A stretch of 32,041 nucleotides of DNA from Lachnospiraceae bacterium (GCA_017622795.1 JAGAQI010000147.1:1-32041), one strand, 5' to 3'; counted from the first letter of the stretch, positions 15,310-24,563 are shown. Made by a program: numbers and translations. The notes: generated from the sequence alone by a model not told the origin.

Positions 15310-15408
15310 TGAAATTCACACTCCGTTTTTGGTTTTAGCAGCCTGCTGATGTTCCTAGTATTTCCTGCTTTTTCCTCACGTATTCTGTTTCTTTCAGTGT
15401 TTTATCTG

Positions 15409-16581
15409 TTATTCTCTCGGAAGAAAACTAACTATTTCGACAATTTTTCCGTCTCTGTAATAAATTCTCGGTACTCTCTTGCTGATATCACAAACCACCT
15501 CATAGTGGAAGGAGTTTCCTACGGTTGCTCCGATTTCCTCTGCGGAAATAAAGTCGTCTCCGTCTCTGCCGAGCAATGTTACCACATCGCCCTGCTTTGC
15601 TTCCGGAATGTCGGTAACATCCACCATGCACTGGTCCATACAGATTCTTCCGAGAATCGGTGCGGATTTTCCGTGAATCAATACTCTTCCTGCATTAGAC
15701 AGACCTCTTGGATATCCATCACCGTAACCGACGGAAAGCGTTGCCACCCTGGTTTCCTTTTCCGTAACGAAAGTACCGCTGTAGCTGATACCAACCCCTG
15801 CCGGCAGTGTCTTAATATAGGCAATATGGGTTTTTACCTCCATGGCCGGTGTTACCGGCATACGCTCCTTGGTCACCTCATCCGTCGGATACATGCCATA
15901 CATGGTAACGCCAAAGCGCACCATATCAAGATCCCCTTCCGGAATATCAATAATTCCTGCGCTGTTACACACATGTTTGCAAGGAAGCATAATTCCTCTT
16001 GCTTCCAATGCCGCGGCAAACTCCATATACTTTTTTAACTGATTTTTCGCAAAGGTTTTGTCGGTTTCATCCGCCTTAGAAAAGTGGGTAAACATTCCAC
16101 CGATTTCCACATGGGAAAGCTTTGCGATTTTTTCAATATCTGCAAGGCTTTCTTCACTGCAGGAATAACCGATGCGGCTCATGCCCGTATCCAGCTTAAT
16201 GTGTACCTTTGCAGTTTTATTTAGTTTCTTTGCGATTTCATTATACTGTTTGGCAATTTCCGATTGGAACACTGCCATCGTTATGTCATACCGGATAGCA
16301 AGCTCTGCCATTTCCGGTGCAGTATAGCCAAGAATTACAATTGGCCTTGTAAGTCCGGCTCTTCGAAGCTCCACACCTTCCTCCGGCATGGAAACACCAT
16401 ATACCTCCACAAGATCCTCAATGGCCTTTGCCACCGGAACGGCGCCATGTCCATAAGCATCCGCTTTGACTACGCCCATCATTTTGGTACCGGCAGGAAG
16501 CAATGCTCTGCCACTTTTTATGTTATCCCGGATTGCATCCAGGGAAATGTTTGCACAAACACGAAAATACTCTGGTTTCAA
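15409..16581 (-). CDS. alr: alanine racemase
   Basis: PLP enzyme converting L-alanine to D-alanine for peptidoglycan. Lys39 in VVKADAYGHG is the PLP lysine at the start of the N-terminal TIM barrel. The C-terminal domain supplies the catalytic tyrosine region VGYGDGYPRGL and the conserved MDQCMVDVTD. At 390 residues it is of normal length. The start appears to be TTG (16579-16581) with AAAGGAA about nine bases upstream; no better ATG lies near, and the first residues (KPEYFRVCANISLDAI) fit the family. It is 48 bases from nnr and in the same operon, as is common in Firmicutes. Confidence 0.97.
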   Translation of the reverse strand: MKPEYFRVCANISLDAIRDNIKSGRALLPAGTKMMGVVKADAYGHGAVPVAKAIEDLVEVYGVSMPEEGVELRRAGLTRPIVILGYTAPEMAELAIRYDITMAVFQSEIAKQYNEIAKKLNKTAKVHIKLDTGMSRIGYSCSEESLADIEKIAKLSHVEIGGMFTHFSKADETDKTFAKNQLKKYMEFAAALEARGIMLPCKHVCNSAGIIDIPEGDLDMVRFGVTMYGMYPTDEVTKERMPVTPAMEVKTHIAYIKTLPAGVGISYSGTFVTEKETRVATLSVGYGDGYPRGLSNAGRVLIHGKSAPILGRICMDQCMVDVTDIPEAKQGDVVTLLGRDGDDFISAEEIGATVGNSFHYEVVCDISKRVPRIYYRDGKIVEIVSFLPRE

Positions 16582-16629
16582 AATAGATTATTCCTTTCAG
16601 ATAAAATCGGCGATACCGCTTGCTACAGT

Positions 16630-18174
16630 TTAAACCTCCTGCAGAGTTTCCGGAATTGCCTCTAAGATATCACTGGCCAACATAGAGCGGGGACCCTTTT
16701 TCTTAGCCGCAGCATCTCCTGCCAGACCATGCAGGAAACATCCGGCCATGGCTGCCATTTTCTGCGTTTCTCCCTGTGCCAGTAAACCTGCAATCATACC
16801 GGCAAGTACATCCCCGCTGCCGGCAGTTGCCATACCGTCATTTCCGCTTACGTTAATGTAATCGGAGTTGCCAAAGGATACAAGAGTTCTTACATCCTTT
16901 TTTACATAAATCAAATCATTATTATACGTGCAAGAAGCACTGCTGTCAATAAGGCATCCTACCAAATCTGCCAAAGGAATTCCCGTAAGTACCGACAATT
17001 CCTTTTTATGCGGTGTAAGAATGGTTTCCGCAGGAAGGAGTTCTGCTAAGTAGCGGATTCTGCCTTCTACCCCTGCCTCTTCCGGTACCTTTTCAGTAAT
17101 CATACGGGAAATAATGTTTAAACCGTCTGCATCGATTACAAGGGGCACCTTACATTCGCATATCACATAGTTCACGATTCTGGCACTCATGGTGGACATA
17201 CCAAGCCCCGGTCCGAGCACAATAACACTGGCCCATTCCACTGCTTCTTTTATACTTTCTGCGTCTGCTTCGGAAATACCATCCTCCAGGGTTTCATACG
17301 TAGTTAAAATTGCTTCCGGAATCTGCCGCTGTAATATTTCACGGTTTTCCTGTGCTGTTAAAATGCGCACTAACCCGGAGCCCATGCGATATGCAGCAGT
17401 AGCTGCAAAATACGCCGCCCCGGACATATTTTTGGAACCGGCAATCACAAGAACTTTACCGTAGGTTCCTTTATTGGAATTTTTTTGACGTATCGGAAGC
17501 AATGCGCCCGGCTCTTCATCAAAATAGAATCTTGTCGGAGCTTCTGAAAGCCCGCCGTTGGCAAAACCGATATCCTCCACATATACCCGGCCTGCACATT
17601 CAGACCCCGGGAATAACAGACAGCCCACCTTCTGGTAACCAAAGGTGACCGTAACGTCTGCTCTTACAGCAATTCCCAGCACCTTTCCGTCATCTGCACT
17701 GACACCGGACGGAATATCCACCGCAACTACCTTTGCTTCGCTGTTGTTTATGCTTTCCACTATTTTTCTGAACTCACCTGCCACTGCTCTGGTAAGACCA
17801 ATGCCGAAAACAGCATCAATAATAACAGTATATTCTTCCCACTTCACTTTGCGAAGCATTGGGACACCAATTTTTTTAGCAATTTTCATTTGCTGCTTTG
17901 TTTCTTTTGTGGCGCGCTCCTTTTCCCCTACCATATAGATTGCTACATGATAGCCTTCCATAAACAAAATTCTGGCAGCTGCAATACCGTCGCCACCATT
18001 GTTGCCGTACCCGCAGACTGCCAGAATAGTATCCTTTTCGGAACACAATTCCTTTGTATGACGCACCACCGCCATTGCAGCCTTTTCCATAAGAACCATG
18101 GACGGAATGCCTACGGTTTCTATGGTGTACCGGTCTATTGCTTTCATCTGACCCGAACCAAGTGCGTATTTCAT
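16630..18174 (-). CDS. nnr: bifunctional NAD(P)H-hydrate epimerase/dehydratase
   Basis: Repairs NADHX and NADPHX, damaged hydrated forms of the cofactors. The N-terminal half (about 1-210) is the YjeF_N/NAXE epimerase with the loop GNNGGDGIAAARIL (57-70) and DIPSGVSADDG. The C-terminal half (from about 225) is the ribokinase-fold ADP-dependent dehydratase NAXD with GTYGKVLVIAGSKNMSGAA, LGPGLG, LTPHKKEL and GSGDVLAGMIAG. Both active regions look intact, and 514 residues is usual for the fused enzyme. It starts eight bases after acpS, with a GGAGG at a rather long distance of about 13 bases. Confidence 0.96.
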   Translation of the reverse strand: MKYALGSGQMKAIDRYTIETVGIPSMVLMEKAAMAVVRHTKELCSEKDTILAVCGYGNNGGDGIAAARILFMEGYHVAIYMVGEKERATKETKQQMKIAKKIGVPMLRKVKWEEYTVIIDAVFGIGLTRAVAGEFRKIVESINNSEAKVVAVDIPSGVSADDGKVLGIAVRADVTVTFGYQKVGCLLFPGSECAGRVYVEDIGFANGGLSEAPTRFYFDEEPGALLPIRQKNSNKGTYGKVLVIAGSKNMSGAAYFAATAAYRMGSGLVRILTAQENREILQRQIPEAILTTYETLEDGISEADAESIKEAVEWASVIVLGPGLGMSTMSARIVNYVICECKVPLVIDADGLNIISRMITEKVPEEAGVEGRIRYLAELLPAETILTPHKKELSVLTGIPLADLVGCLIDSSASCTYNNDLIYVKKDVRTLVSFGNSDYINVSGNDGMATAGSGDVLAGMIAGLLAQGETQKMAAMAGCFLHGLAGDAAAKKKGPRSMLASDILEAIPETLQEV

Positions 18175-18182
18175 TTTTTTCT

Positions 18183-18542
18183 TTAAACCTCCATTACCAC
18201 GTAACCAACCGCATATTCCTTTGTGTTGGATATGGACACATGAATTTGCAGAATATGCTCTGCCTCCGCCTGCTCCTTTGCTGCTCCGTAAAGCACTACA
18301 TAAGGCTTGCCGGAAGGCTCCCGCAAGACTTCAATATCGATGGCAGAGATTTTGCCAAAGCCGGTACCAAACGCTTTTACTACCGATTCTTTTATGGCAA
18401 AATTACCTGCCGCCCTTTGGGCGTTTTCTGCAATGAGTTGCTGTTCCTGTTCTGTATATATTTTCTTCCGGAAGGATTCTTTCTCATAGGCCTTTTTTAC
18501 GCGCTCTACTTCGATAAAATCGGTTCCGATACCGTAAATCAT
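18183..18542 (-). CDS. acpS: holo-[acyl-carrier-protein] synthase
   Basis: Transfers 4'-phosphopantetheine from CoA to the serine of apo-ACP, which switches on fatty-acid synthesis. The 119-residue protein has the magnesium-binding Asp8 (GIGTDFIEVER) and Glu52 (FAIKESVVKAFGTG), and the C-terminal HVSISNTKEYAVGYV. Its ATG overlaps the rex stop codon (ATGA, 18539-18542), which indicates translational coupling. Normal length, no defect seen. Confidence 0.96.
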   Translation of the reverse strand: MIYGIGTDFIEVERVKKAYEKESFRKKIYTEQEQQLIAENAQRAAGNFAIKESVVKAFGTGFGKISAIDIEVLREPSGKPYVVLYGAAKEQAEAEHILQIHVSISNTKEYAVGYVVMEV

Positions 18543-19180
18543 TTCTTTGCCTCTTCTGCTGCTTTTTTCTTATAAGAAAGACGCATTAAGCTTTCGGTTA
18601 AGTGTACGTTTTCCTGCACCACATCCGGCGGAAGCTGTAAATCTGTAGGAGCAAAATTCCAAATGGCCTTCACTCCCCATTTTACAATATTTGCTGCCAA
18701 GGTTGGCGCTACTGCCTTCGGCACGGTAAGCGCTGCCATATCTACCTGGTTTTCCTGAATGAATTTTTCCAGTTCATCGATGTGGGAAATCGTAATACCG
18801 CGTACTGTTGTTCCTACGATATCAGGATTTACATCGAAAATACCGATAACTTCGAATCCTCTGCGCTGTAAGCCTGTAGAATTGGTTAATGCCATACCTA
18901 AGTTTCCGGCACCAAGAATAATTAAATTATTCTTTTGATCTAAGCCGAGAATTTTACCGATTTCCGTATACAGATACTCTACCTGATAACCGTAGCCCTG
19001 CTGACCGAAACCACCGAAATTATTTAAATCCTGACGGATTTGGGATGCCGTAATACCCATTTTTTCACTTAACTCTTTGGAAGAAATCCGCACTACATCA
19101 TGTGCCAGCAGCTCTCCTAAATACCGATAGTAACGGGGTAATCTTTTAATTACCGCAATGGATATATTTTTCACCTGCAT
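18539..19180 (-). CDS. rex: redox-sensing transcriptional repressor Rex
   Basis: A dimeric repressor that senses the NADH/NAD+ ratio and controls fermentation genes. A winged-helix domain (about 1-75, KELSEKMGITASQIRQDLNNFGG) is followed by a Rossmann fold with GAGNLG at 90-95 and the domain-swapped C-terminal helix (ENVHLTESLMRLSYKKK). The 213 residues match the family. AAGGGG lies eight bases before the ATG. It is first in the operon with acpS, nnr and alr and has its own consensus promoter. I found no convincing Rex operator over that promoter. Confidence 0.97.
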   Translation of the reverse strand: MQVKNISIAVIKRLPRYYRYLGELLAHDVVRISSKELSEKMGITASQIRQDLNNFGGFGQQGYGYQVEYLYTEIGKILGLDQKNNLIILGAGNLGMALTNSTGLQRRGFEVIGIFDVNPDIVGTTVRGITISHIDELEKFIQENQVDMAALTVPKAVAPTLAANIVKWGVKAIWNFAPTDLQLPPDVVQENVHLTESLMRLSYKKKAAEEAKK

Positions 19181-19246
19181 ATCATGTACCCCTTCTTAAA
19201 ACAAATCTGCCAACACCTTACTTATTTTAGAAATTGGCTACTGTTC

Positions 19247-19275
19247 ATTATACGGCATCGTTATATTTTTGTCAA
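19247..19275 (-). promoter_or_regulatory. consensus sigma-A promoter of the rex-acpS-nnr-alr operon
   Basis: TTGACA (19270-19275), a 17-base spacer and TATAAT (19247-19252) on the minus strand: a perfect match to both boxes. The -35 box abuts the stop codon of the upstream gene. Transcription would start near 19240 and leave a leader of about 60 bases. Confidence 0.92.
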
Positions 19276-19276
19276 A

Positions 19277-21010
19277 TTAGAAAAAGCAACCGAATTTCTC
19301 TTTGAGACGATTTTTTACTTCTTCTGTTTCCAACGCATCTTCCGTTACTTCGAATGCCAGTTTCCGGTCAAAATCCTGGCTTGCCTCATAAACTTCTCCA
19401 AAGGAAACTACCATGTAACGGTACATCTCGTATAAGTCTTTTATTTTTTTCTTTTGTCCCCGTGATAATCTTCCGGCCGGACGGTCACTCTTTTCCGGTT
19501 TCATTGCCTTTGCTAATGCATCCTCTATCTTTCTGAATACCGCATCACGGATTACTGCATTTTGAATAATCTGTACTTCCTCCGGAAGATCCATTTCTTT
19601 CAGACAATACATTTTTTCTTTCATGGCGGTAAATGTCAATGCCTTCTTGCCCTGCTTCTTTTTGCCCCGGCCCAAAAGCAGAAGTCCGTTTAACCATAAC
19701 TGGCTTTCATTACCGGCTACAGGAATTGTAGTCAGGGAATAGGCCTGCTTTCCTTTCAACTTTAATTCCAGGGAATCCACTCCGTACTCTCCGTTAAACA
19801 GACAGGAAGCAAACCGATTAATCCGGTTTTGGTCGTACTCACCCGGATAGCAATAGTTTTCCGCTTCCAGACGGATTACCGCATATTTCTTTAAATATCT
19901 CTGAACAGAAACGCTACGCAGCTTTAACATATAATTTTCTTTTCCCGAGCGGATGATATATTTTCCTTTCAGGTCTCCTTCCGCTAAAATCCGGTAACTT
20001 TCCCTGCCGCTTGGTTTCCACATCGTATTCTTTTTAAATTGTTTCTTCCATGCTTTTTCAGAAGAAATCTGAACCGGAAGATAAAACATATGAACACTGT
20101 ATAAATGCTCCGGAACAAACGTACCCAAGCGCATTTCTTCCTGATTTCGGATGTACAAAAGATACATTTTTACAATGTCATCTTCTTCGTATTCCGGCAT
20201 TCTGCCCAGGGCAGAAAACATACTTTCCATGGAGAACAGAATCCGCTTGTTACCCATTCCCATGAATTGGTTTATATTGCTGAATAAACGGTAAATTTCC
20301 GGAGTAACCGCATCTACTATAATGTCTGCTTCCGGATACAGGGCAAGAATCTCCCGGAGTCTTACCGCCAGTGTTTCTTCCTTCATACCACGATTCAACA
20401 TCACCTGCTTCTTGGTCTTGAAATTTTTATCTGTGATATACAAGAGCAAAACCGGCATTTCCTGTGAAATCGTCTGTCGGATAAAAATGTGGGACTCCCG
20501 TTCCGCCTTTACTTCATCCACATATTCATGATAACGTTCTTTCATCTTTCTGCGGATTCCGGCTGAAAGATGCTGTTCTTCATCGAACACAGACATGGAC
20601 ACTACACGGCCCATGCTGACACAGTCATGAATATACTCGCGCCCAAAACTGATTTCCGGTAGAATGGAAAATTCCGGATACTTTTTAGTAAGCGGCTCAA
20701 ATACATATGTCATAACGTCCATGGCGTTGGTTGCATAAATATCCGCAGGAATCTCTTCCGTACAAAGCAGTTCCCACTGTTCCTTAAACAGTTCCAATGG
20801 CTCCGGCGGTAACGGGCGGTTTTCGGCTTCCGCCATATCTTCCTCTTGCTCTGTTTCCGGAAGCTCCTCCTTTTTGAAGCTGTATTCCTTGGTGCGGAAG
20901 GTACGGTCTTTTAAGAAATCAACCTGATATAAATAGATTTCCTGCAACTGTTCCTCTTTTATTTCGACGTCAACATATAACTCTCTTTCCACAAGAATTG
21001 CGCCTGCCAT
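19277..21010 (-). CDS. large cytoplasmic protein of unknown function beside rex
   Basis: I do not recognise this 577-residue protein. It has no signal peptide or membrane segment and is rich in charged residues. An acidic low-complexity stretch lies near residues 45-70 (ETEQEEDMAEAE, then PLPPEPLELF). Later come a segment with alternating strands and helices (MPVLLLYITDKNFKTKKQVM, ALYPEADIIVDAVTPEIYRLF), a basic loop (GRGKKKQGKKAL) and a helical C-terminus (RGQKKKIKDLYEMYRYMVV). No catalytic signature stands out. The ATG at 21008-21010 has AGGGG about seven bases upstream; the longer frame opens with TTG at 21043 inside a palindrome. It has its own promoter and lies 96 bases upstream of rex on the same strand. 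Confidence 0.8.
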   Translation of the reverse strand: MAGAILVERELYVDVEIKEEQLQEIYLYQVDFLKDRTFRTKEYSFKKEELPETEQEEDMAEAENRPLPPEPLELFKEQWELLCTEEIPADIYATNAMDVMTYVFEPLTKKYPEFSILPEISFGREYIHDCVSMGRVVSMSVFDEEQHLSAGIRRKMKERYHEYVDEVKAERESHIFIRQTISQEMPVLLLYITDKNFKTKKQVMLNRGMKEETLAVRLREILALYPEADIIVDAVTPEIYRLFSNINQFMGMGNKRILFSMESMFSALGRMPEYEEDDIVKMYLLYIRNQEEMRLGTFVPEHLYSVHMFYLPVQISSEKAWKKQFKKNTMWKPSGRESYRILAEGDLKGKYIIRSGKENYMLKLRSVSVQRYLKKYAVIRLEAENYCYPGEYDQNRINRFASCLFNGEYGVDSLELKLKGKQAYSLTTIPVAGNESQLWLNGLLLLGRGKKKQGKKALTFTAMKEKMYCLKEMDLPEEVQIIQNAVIRDAVFRKIEDALAKAMKPEKSDRPAGRLSRGQKKKIKDLYEMYRYMVVSFGEVYEASQDFDRKLAFEVTEDALETEEVKNRLKEKFGCFF

Positions 21011-21031
21011 TTTTCTGCCCCTGCCTTTCTC

Positions 21032-21086
21032 TTTTGTTAACAAAAACTTCTAATTCCATAGTACTGTTTTCCTGAATAGTTGTCAA
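21032..21086 (-). promoter_or_regulatory. promoter and operator-like palindrome of the unknown protein gene
   Basis: TTGACA (21081-21086), 17 bases, TACTAT (21058-21063) on the minus strand. The perfect 14-bp palindrome TTTTGTTAACAAAA (21032-21045) lies just downstream of the expected start site near 21051, a typical repressor position. Its core resembles an overlapped pair of Rex half-sites (TTGTTAA) but lacks the usual spacer. Confidence 0.65.
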
Positions 21087-21097
21087 TAAAAACCGCA

Positions 21098-21127
21098 TTG
21101 ACTTCTATGTTTCCTGCGCTATATAAT
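21098..21127 (+). promoter_or_regulatory. sigma-A promoter of udk
   Basis: TTGACT (21098-21103), an 18-base spacer and TATAAT (21122-21127), about 60 bases upstream of the udk start. It is back to back with the promoter for the leftward gene, whose -35 box ends at 21086. Confidence 0.8.
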
Positions 21128-21185
21128 GAATATGCCCGTGCTGTCTTTCCGGGTAAATTAATCAACCAGAAGAAAGGGGAATCCC

Positions 21186-21809
21186 ATGTCTGATATCTTA
21201 ATGATTGGCATCGCCGGCGGCACCGGCAGCGGCAAATCCACACTCACCGAGCGGATTAAAGAACATTTTGGCGAGCATGTCACGGTACTTACCCATGACA
21301 ATTACTATAAAGCCCATGATGATATGACCTACGAAGAACGCACCCACCTCAATTATGATCATCCGAACGCCTTTGATACGGATTTAATGATTGAACACGT
21401 ACGCGCACTTCGCGCCGGAAAAGACATTATTTGTCCGGTATATGATTTTTCCGCCCACAACCGTTCCAAAGAAACCATTACCATTCACCCGAATAAGGTA
21501 ATGATTATCGAAGGTATCCTGATTTTTGAGTGCAAAGAGCTTACCGATTTGATGGACATCAAAATTTATGTAGATACCGATGCGGATGTCCGCATTCTAC
21601 GCCGTATCATGCGGGATGTGGAAGAACGGGGCCGTAGCTTAACCTCCGTTGTAAACCAGTATCTGAACACGGTAAAACCGATGCATGAACAGTTTGTGGA
21701 ACCAAGCAAAAAATATGCAGACATTATTGTCCCGGAAGGCGGAAGAAACCGGGTTGCCCTGGACATGATTATGCAGCGGATAAAAAGTCATCTCGGAGGT
21801 TCTTTATGA
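21186..21809 (+). CDS. udk: uridine kinase
   Basis: Phosphorylates uridine and cytidine in pyrimidine salvage. The P-loop AGGTGSGKST (10-19), the substrate region HDNYYKAHDDMTYEER and NYDHPNAFDTDLM, PVYDFSAHNR, IIEGILIF and RRIMRDVEERGRS are all present and in family order over 207 residues. AAAGGGGA stands about seven bases before the ATG. Its stop codon overlaps the start of the next gene (ATGA), so the two form an operon ending at the terminator near 22635. Confidence 0.95.
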   Translation: MSDILMIGIAGGTGSGKSTLTERIKEHFGEHVTVLTHDNYYKAHDDMTYEERTHLNYDHPNAFDTDLMIEHVRALRAGKDIICPVYDFSAHNRSKETITIHPNKVMIIEGILIFECKELTDLMDIKIYVDTDADVRILRRIMRDVEERGRSLTSVVNQYLNTVKPMHEQFVEPSKKYADIIVPEGGRNRVALDMIMQRIKSHLGGSL

Positions 21810-22594
21810 TAAAATTAATTGCCAGTGATTTAGACGGCACTTTATTGCAAAATGGTGCACAAAGTCTGCCGGAAGGCGTCATCCCTTTTATCGAAAAGCT
21901 TTCCTCTGAACATGGTATTTTGTTTGTAGCAGCCAGCGGAAGACAGTATCCCAACCTGGTACGGCTTTTTGGCTCCGCTTCCAGGCATATGGCATTTATC
22001 TGCGAAAACGGTTCCCTTGTCTTTTATAAAGACAAACTTTTGGTAAGCCACCCGATGGATAAGAATGTTGCCCTCACCATCAGTCATGATATTTTATCAC
22101 TGCCCGGTTGCGAACTACAGATTTCCGGCGAAAAAACCTGCTATCTGATTCCAAAAAGCGAGCGTTTCGTAGACCGCATGGTAAACCATGTAAAAAATGA
22201 CATCAAACTGCTTTCTTCTCCGGAGGAACACCCGGAACCCTATTACAAAATATCCGTATTTGAGGAAAGCGGCATTGCCGAAGGTCACGGTCCGGAATTA
22301 CTGGAACGTCATAAAGACAAGGCCCAATGTACTATTTCCGGCAAAGCCTGGTTAGATTGTGTTGCACCGGATGTAAACAAAGGAAGAGCCCTGGCCGAAC
22401 TGCTGGACAAACTTGGAATCACTCCGGAAGAATGTGCTGCTTTCGGTGATAATTACAACGATTTAGAAATGTTAGATGCCGTTAAATACGGATATGTTAT
22501 GGATAACGCAATAGATATAATTAAATCCAGATATAACTTTCATTGTTCTGATGTTGTGACTGCAATAAAGGAGCTCTTGGACATACAAGAGTAA
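21806..22594 (+). CDS. HAD-superfamily Cof-type phosphatase
   Basis: A 262-residue haloacid-dehalogenase hydrolase of the Cof/subclass IIB type. The nucleophile motif DLDGTLL is at residues 8-14, AASGRQ is motif II, and GDNYNDLEML near 212-221 is motif IV with the Mg-binding aspartates. A cap domain lies between motifs II and III. The lysine of motif III is in VNKGRALAELL. Such enzymes dephosphorylate sugar phosphates, pyridoxal phosphate or flavin nucleotides; which one cannot be told. AGGAGG-like GGAGG lies upstream within the udk end, and the start overlaps the udk stop. Confidence 0.93.
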   Translation: MIKLIASDLDGTLLQNGAQSLPEGVIPFIEKLSSEHGILFVAASGRQYPNLVRLFGSASRHMAFICENGSLVFYKDKLLVSHPMDKNVALTISHDILSLPGCELQISGEKTCYLIPKSERFVDRMVNHVKNDIKLLSSPEEHPEPYYKISVFEESGIAEGHGPELLERHKDKAQCTISGKAWLDCVAPDVNKGRALAELLDKLGITPEECAAFGDNYNDLEMLDAVKYGYVMDNAIDIIKSRYNFHCSDVVTAIKELLDIQE

Positions 22595-22613
22595 CTGTTC
22601 ACAAAAAAACTAA

Positions 22614-22644
22614 CCGCCGTGCAATTGCACGGCGGCTCTTTTTA
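22614..22644. terminator. bidirectional terminator after udk operon and GGDEF genes
   Basis: A perfect palindrome CCGCCGTGCAATTGCACGGCGG (22614-22635), with CTCTTTTT on the + side and TTAGTTTTTTT on the minus side. It separates two convergent operons. Confidence 0.92.
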
Positions 22645-24531
22645 TTGACCGGACAGTTTTTTTCTGTGACGCTCTTTTTCTTCGTACATCAGACGATCCG
22701 AGCGTTCAATGATTTCTTCAAAGCTGAGTTTTTCATTTTCTTCCGTAATGTAAACTCCAATACTTGCATCTACCTCATACGGTTTTTCCGAAGAACGGTT
22801 AAATTCATTAAAATAATTTGTGAATGCAGCCCTAATTTCCTCCGGTCCCAATTTTCCACGGCACACAGCTAACATTTCATCCCCACCGTAGCGATTAAAC
22901 AAGGAGCCCTCCGGACATACTTTCTCCAACGCTTCCGCAACAGCACGAATAGCAAAGTCTCCTTCTTTATGACCAAAGGTGTCATTGATATATTTCAGGC
23001 GGTCTAAATCCGCAAGAATAATAGTAAGCTGCAAAGACTCATTCTCCGACTCCAGCAATTTCTGATATGCAAGTGCAAACCCTCTGCGGTTATACAGCCC
23101 TGTCAGGGTATCAATGCGATACATCTCATCAATTTGCTGCATCAGGTGATTTTTATACCGCATATTCCGATAACCGCCCAGTGCGGAATTTAACGAATTA
23201 GCAATCTGAGTAATTCTCGAACCCTGAATATGATCCAGCCTCATAAAATAAAACGCTACATATCCCATTGGTGTTCCCATGTGCTGCAATGCAGTCAGTA
23301 CAACTACTCTTGCATTATCCAGACAGTACTGGATGCTTGGAATAATCTGCTTTAGCCGGAACGGATACGGGCGAAAGTCCTCATAATGGTTGCTGTCAAA
23401 AAGCAACAGCATTTCCCGATTAACATCTCTCATTTGCTCGTTTTGATATTCTGCAGGATTTAAATTCTCTTCTAAAAAGTTCTTTTCCACCACGCAGGTC
23501 ATATCATAAAACATGGAATGACGCAATTGCTCTATCACCTGTTCTACAGAATCACTACGATGAATCTGCGCCATAATATTGGATAGATTGATTGCTTCAC
23601 TTTGATACAGATAAAATCTGTCATTTAACATATTTAAGTAGCGGGAGGCATCCACCGGAGCCTTTTCCTTGCAACCGCAGGACTCCATAAAGGAAAGTCT
23701 TGCAGGTACGAAAAAGCTTGCTGTCTGGCCTTTGTAGTTCTCAAGTGACACCAAAACTTCCCGCGTTTTTTTCGCAATATCTGCTGCTTCGCAGCTGGCA
23801 GAAGTAATACGCGGTGACGAAAAATTAATTTCCAAAATACCGTCAAAACCGGTGATTGCCACCTGTTCCGGAATTTTTATTCCGTATTTGTTTAACACAC
23901 CGCAAACAGCAATTGCCATTTTATCATTCGCACAGATAATTGCCTGTGGCAGCTTTCCGGATGCCACGATTTTTTCGGTTGCTTCTTCCGCAGGCCCCGA
24001 CCAGAAATCTCCATAGCTTACCATACTGTCGTCAAACGGGAGATTATTATCTTGCAGCACCTGTTTGAAAACATTCAAGCGATGGTCGGAAAAAGCGTTA
24101 TTTTTCAAGCCTGCCATATAATGAAGATTCGTCATTTTATGGTCTTCTACCATATGGCGGACCATTGCTTCAAAGCCTTTTTCCTGGTCAAACTGTATAT
24201 TGACACAGTCTTCTCTCTGCTTGCCGATGACAATGACCGGTACATCAAAATTCTTTGCATTTTGGATAATTGTCTGAATCACCACTTCATTCACAATGGT
24301 TTCTTCAAGCACTATCACCACATCTATAACAGAAAAATCCATCAGACTGTAGATATAAAACCAGGAAGCATTATTACTATCATTTACATCCAACACCGTA
24401 CTGGTATTATAAACCAACACACCATACCCTGCATCGGATACAGCATCGTTCAATGCTGTAATATAATCATTTGTCGCATCATCCTGTATTCTCGCCGCAC
24501 AGACAGCGATTATCTTTTTGTTTCCAATCAT
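22642..24531 (-). CDS. LacI-type sensor/GGDEF protein (paralogue 1)
   Basis: A 629-residue putative diguanylate cyclase. Residues about 5-275 form a LacI/periplasmic-binding-type sugar-sensor domain without DNA-binding helix (YITALNDAVSDAGYGVLVYN, VPVIVIGK, AIICANDKMAIAVCGVLNKYG, VAITGFDG). The motif ESCGC (283-287) follows, then a GAF-like middle part and a GGDEF domain from about 460 (RIDTLTGLYNRRGF, LADLDRLKYINDTFGHKEGD). The signature reads GGDEM instead of GGDEF (549-553), and no RxxD inhibitory site precedes it. There is no membrane segment or signal peptide, so the sensor should detect a cytoplasmic ligand and adjust c-di-GMP. The ATG at 24531 has GAGG at eight bases; a GTG at 24540 is less likely. 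It is 32 bases from its paralogue. Confidence 0.92.
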   Translation of the reverse strand: MIGNKKIIAVCAARIQDDATNDYITALNDAVSDAGYGVLVYNTSTVLDVNDSNNASWFYIYSLMDFSVIDVVIVLEETIVNEVVIQTIIQNAKNFDVPVIVIGKQREDCVNIQFDQEKGFEAMVRHMVEDHKMTNLHYMAGLKNNAFSDHRLNVFKQVLQDNNLPFDDSMVSYGDFWSGPAEEATEKIVASGKLPQAIICANDKMAIAVCGVLNKYGIKIPEQVAITGFDGILEINFSSPRITSASCEAADIAKKTREVLVSLENYKGQTASFFVPARLSFMESCGCKEKAPVDASRYLNMLNDRFYLYQSEAINLSNIMAQIHRSDSVEQVIEQLRHSMFYDMTCVVEKNFLEENLNPAEYQNEQMRDVNREMLLLFDSNHYEDFRPYPFRLKQIIPSIQYCLDNARVVVLTALQHMGTPMGYVAFYFMRLDHIQGSRITQIANSLNSALGGYRNMRYKNHLMQQIDEMYRIDTLTGLYNRRGFALAYQKLLESENESLQLTIILADLDRLKYINDTFGHKEGDFAIRAVAEALEKVCPEGSLFNRYGGDEMLAVCRGKLGPEEIRAAFTNYFNEFNRSSEKPYEVDASIGVYITEENEKLSFEEIIERSDRLMYEEKERHRKKLSGQ

Positions 24532-24563
24532 AATGGACACCTCGAGTTCCTGAATTTATTACA

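Noticed and set aside
21032-21045. Palindrome TTTTGTTAACAAAA as a definite Rex operator
   Set aside because: Known Rex sites have two TTGTTAA-like halves with a spacer over about 18 bases; here the halves overlap, so I list it only as operator-like.
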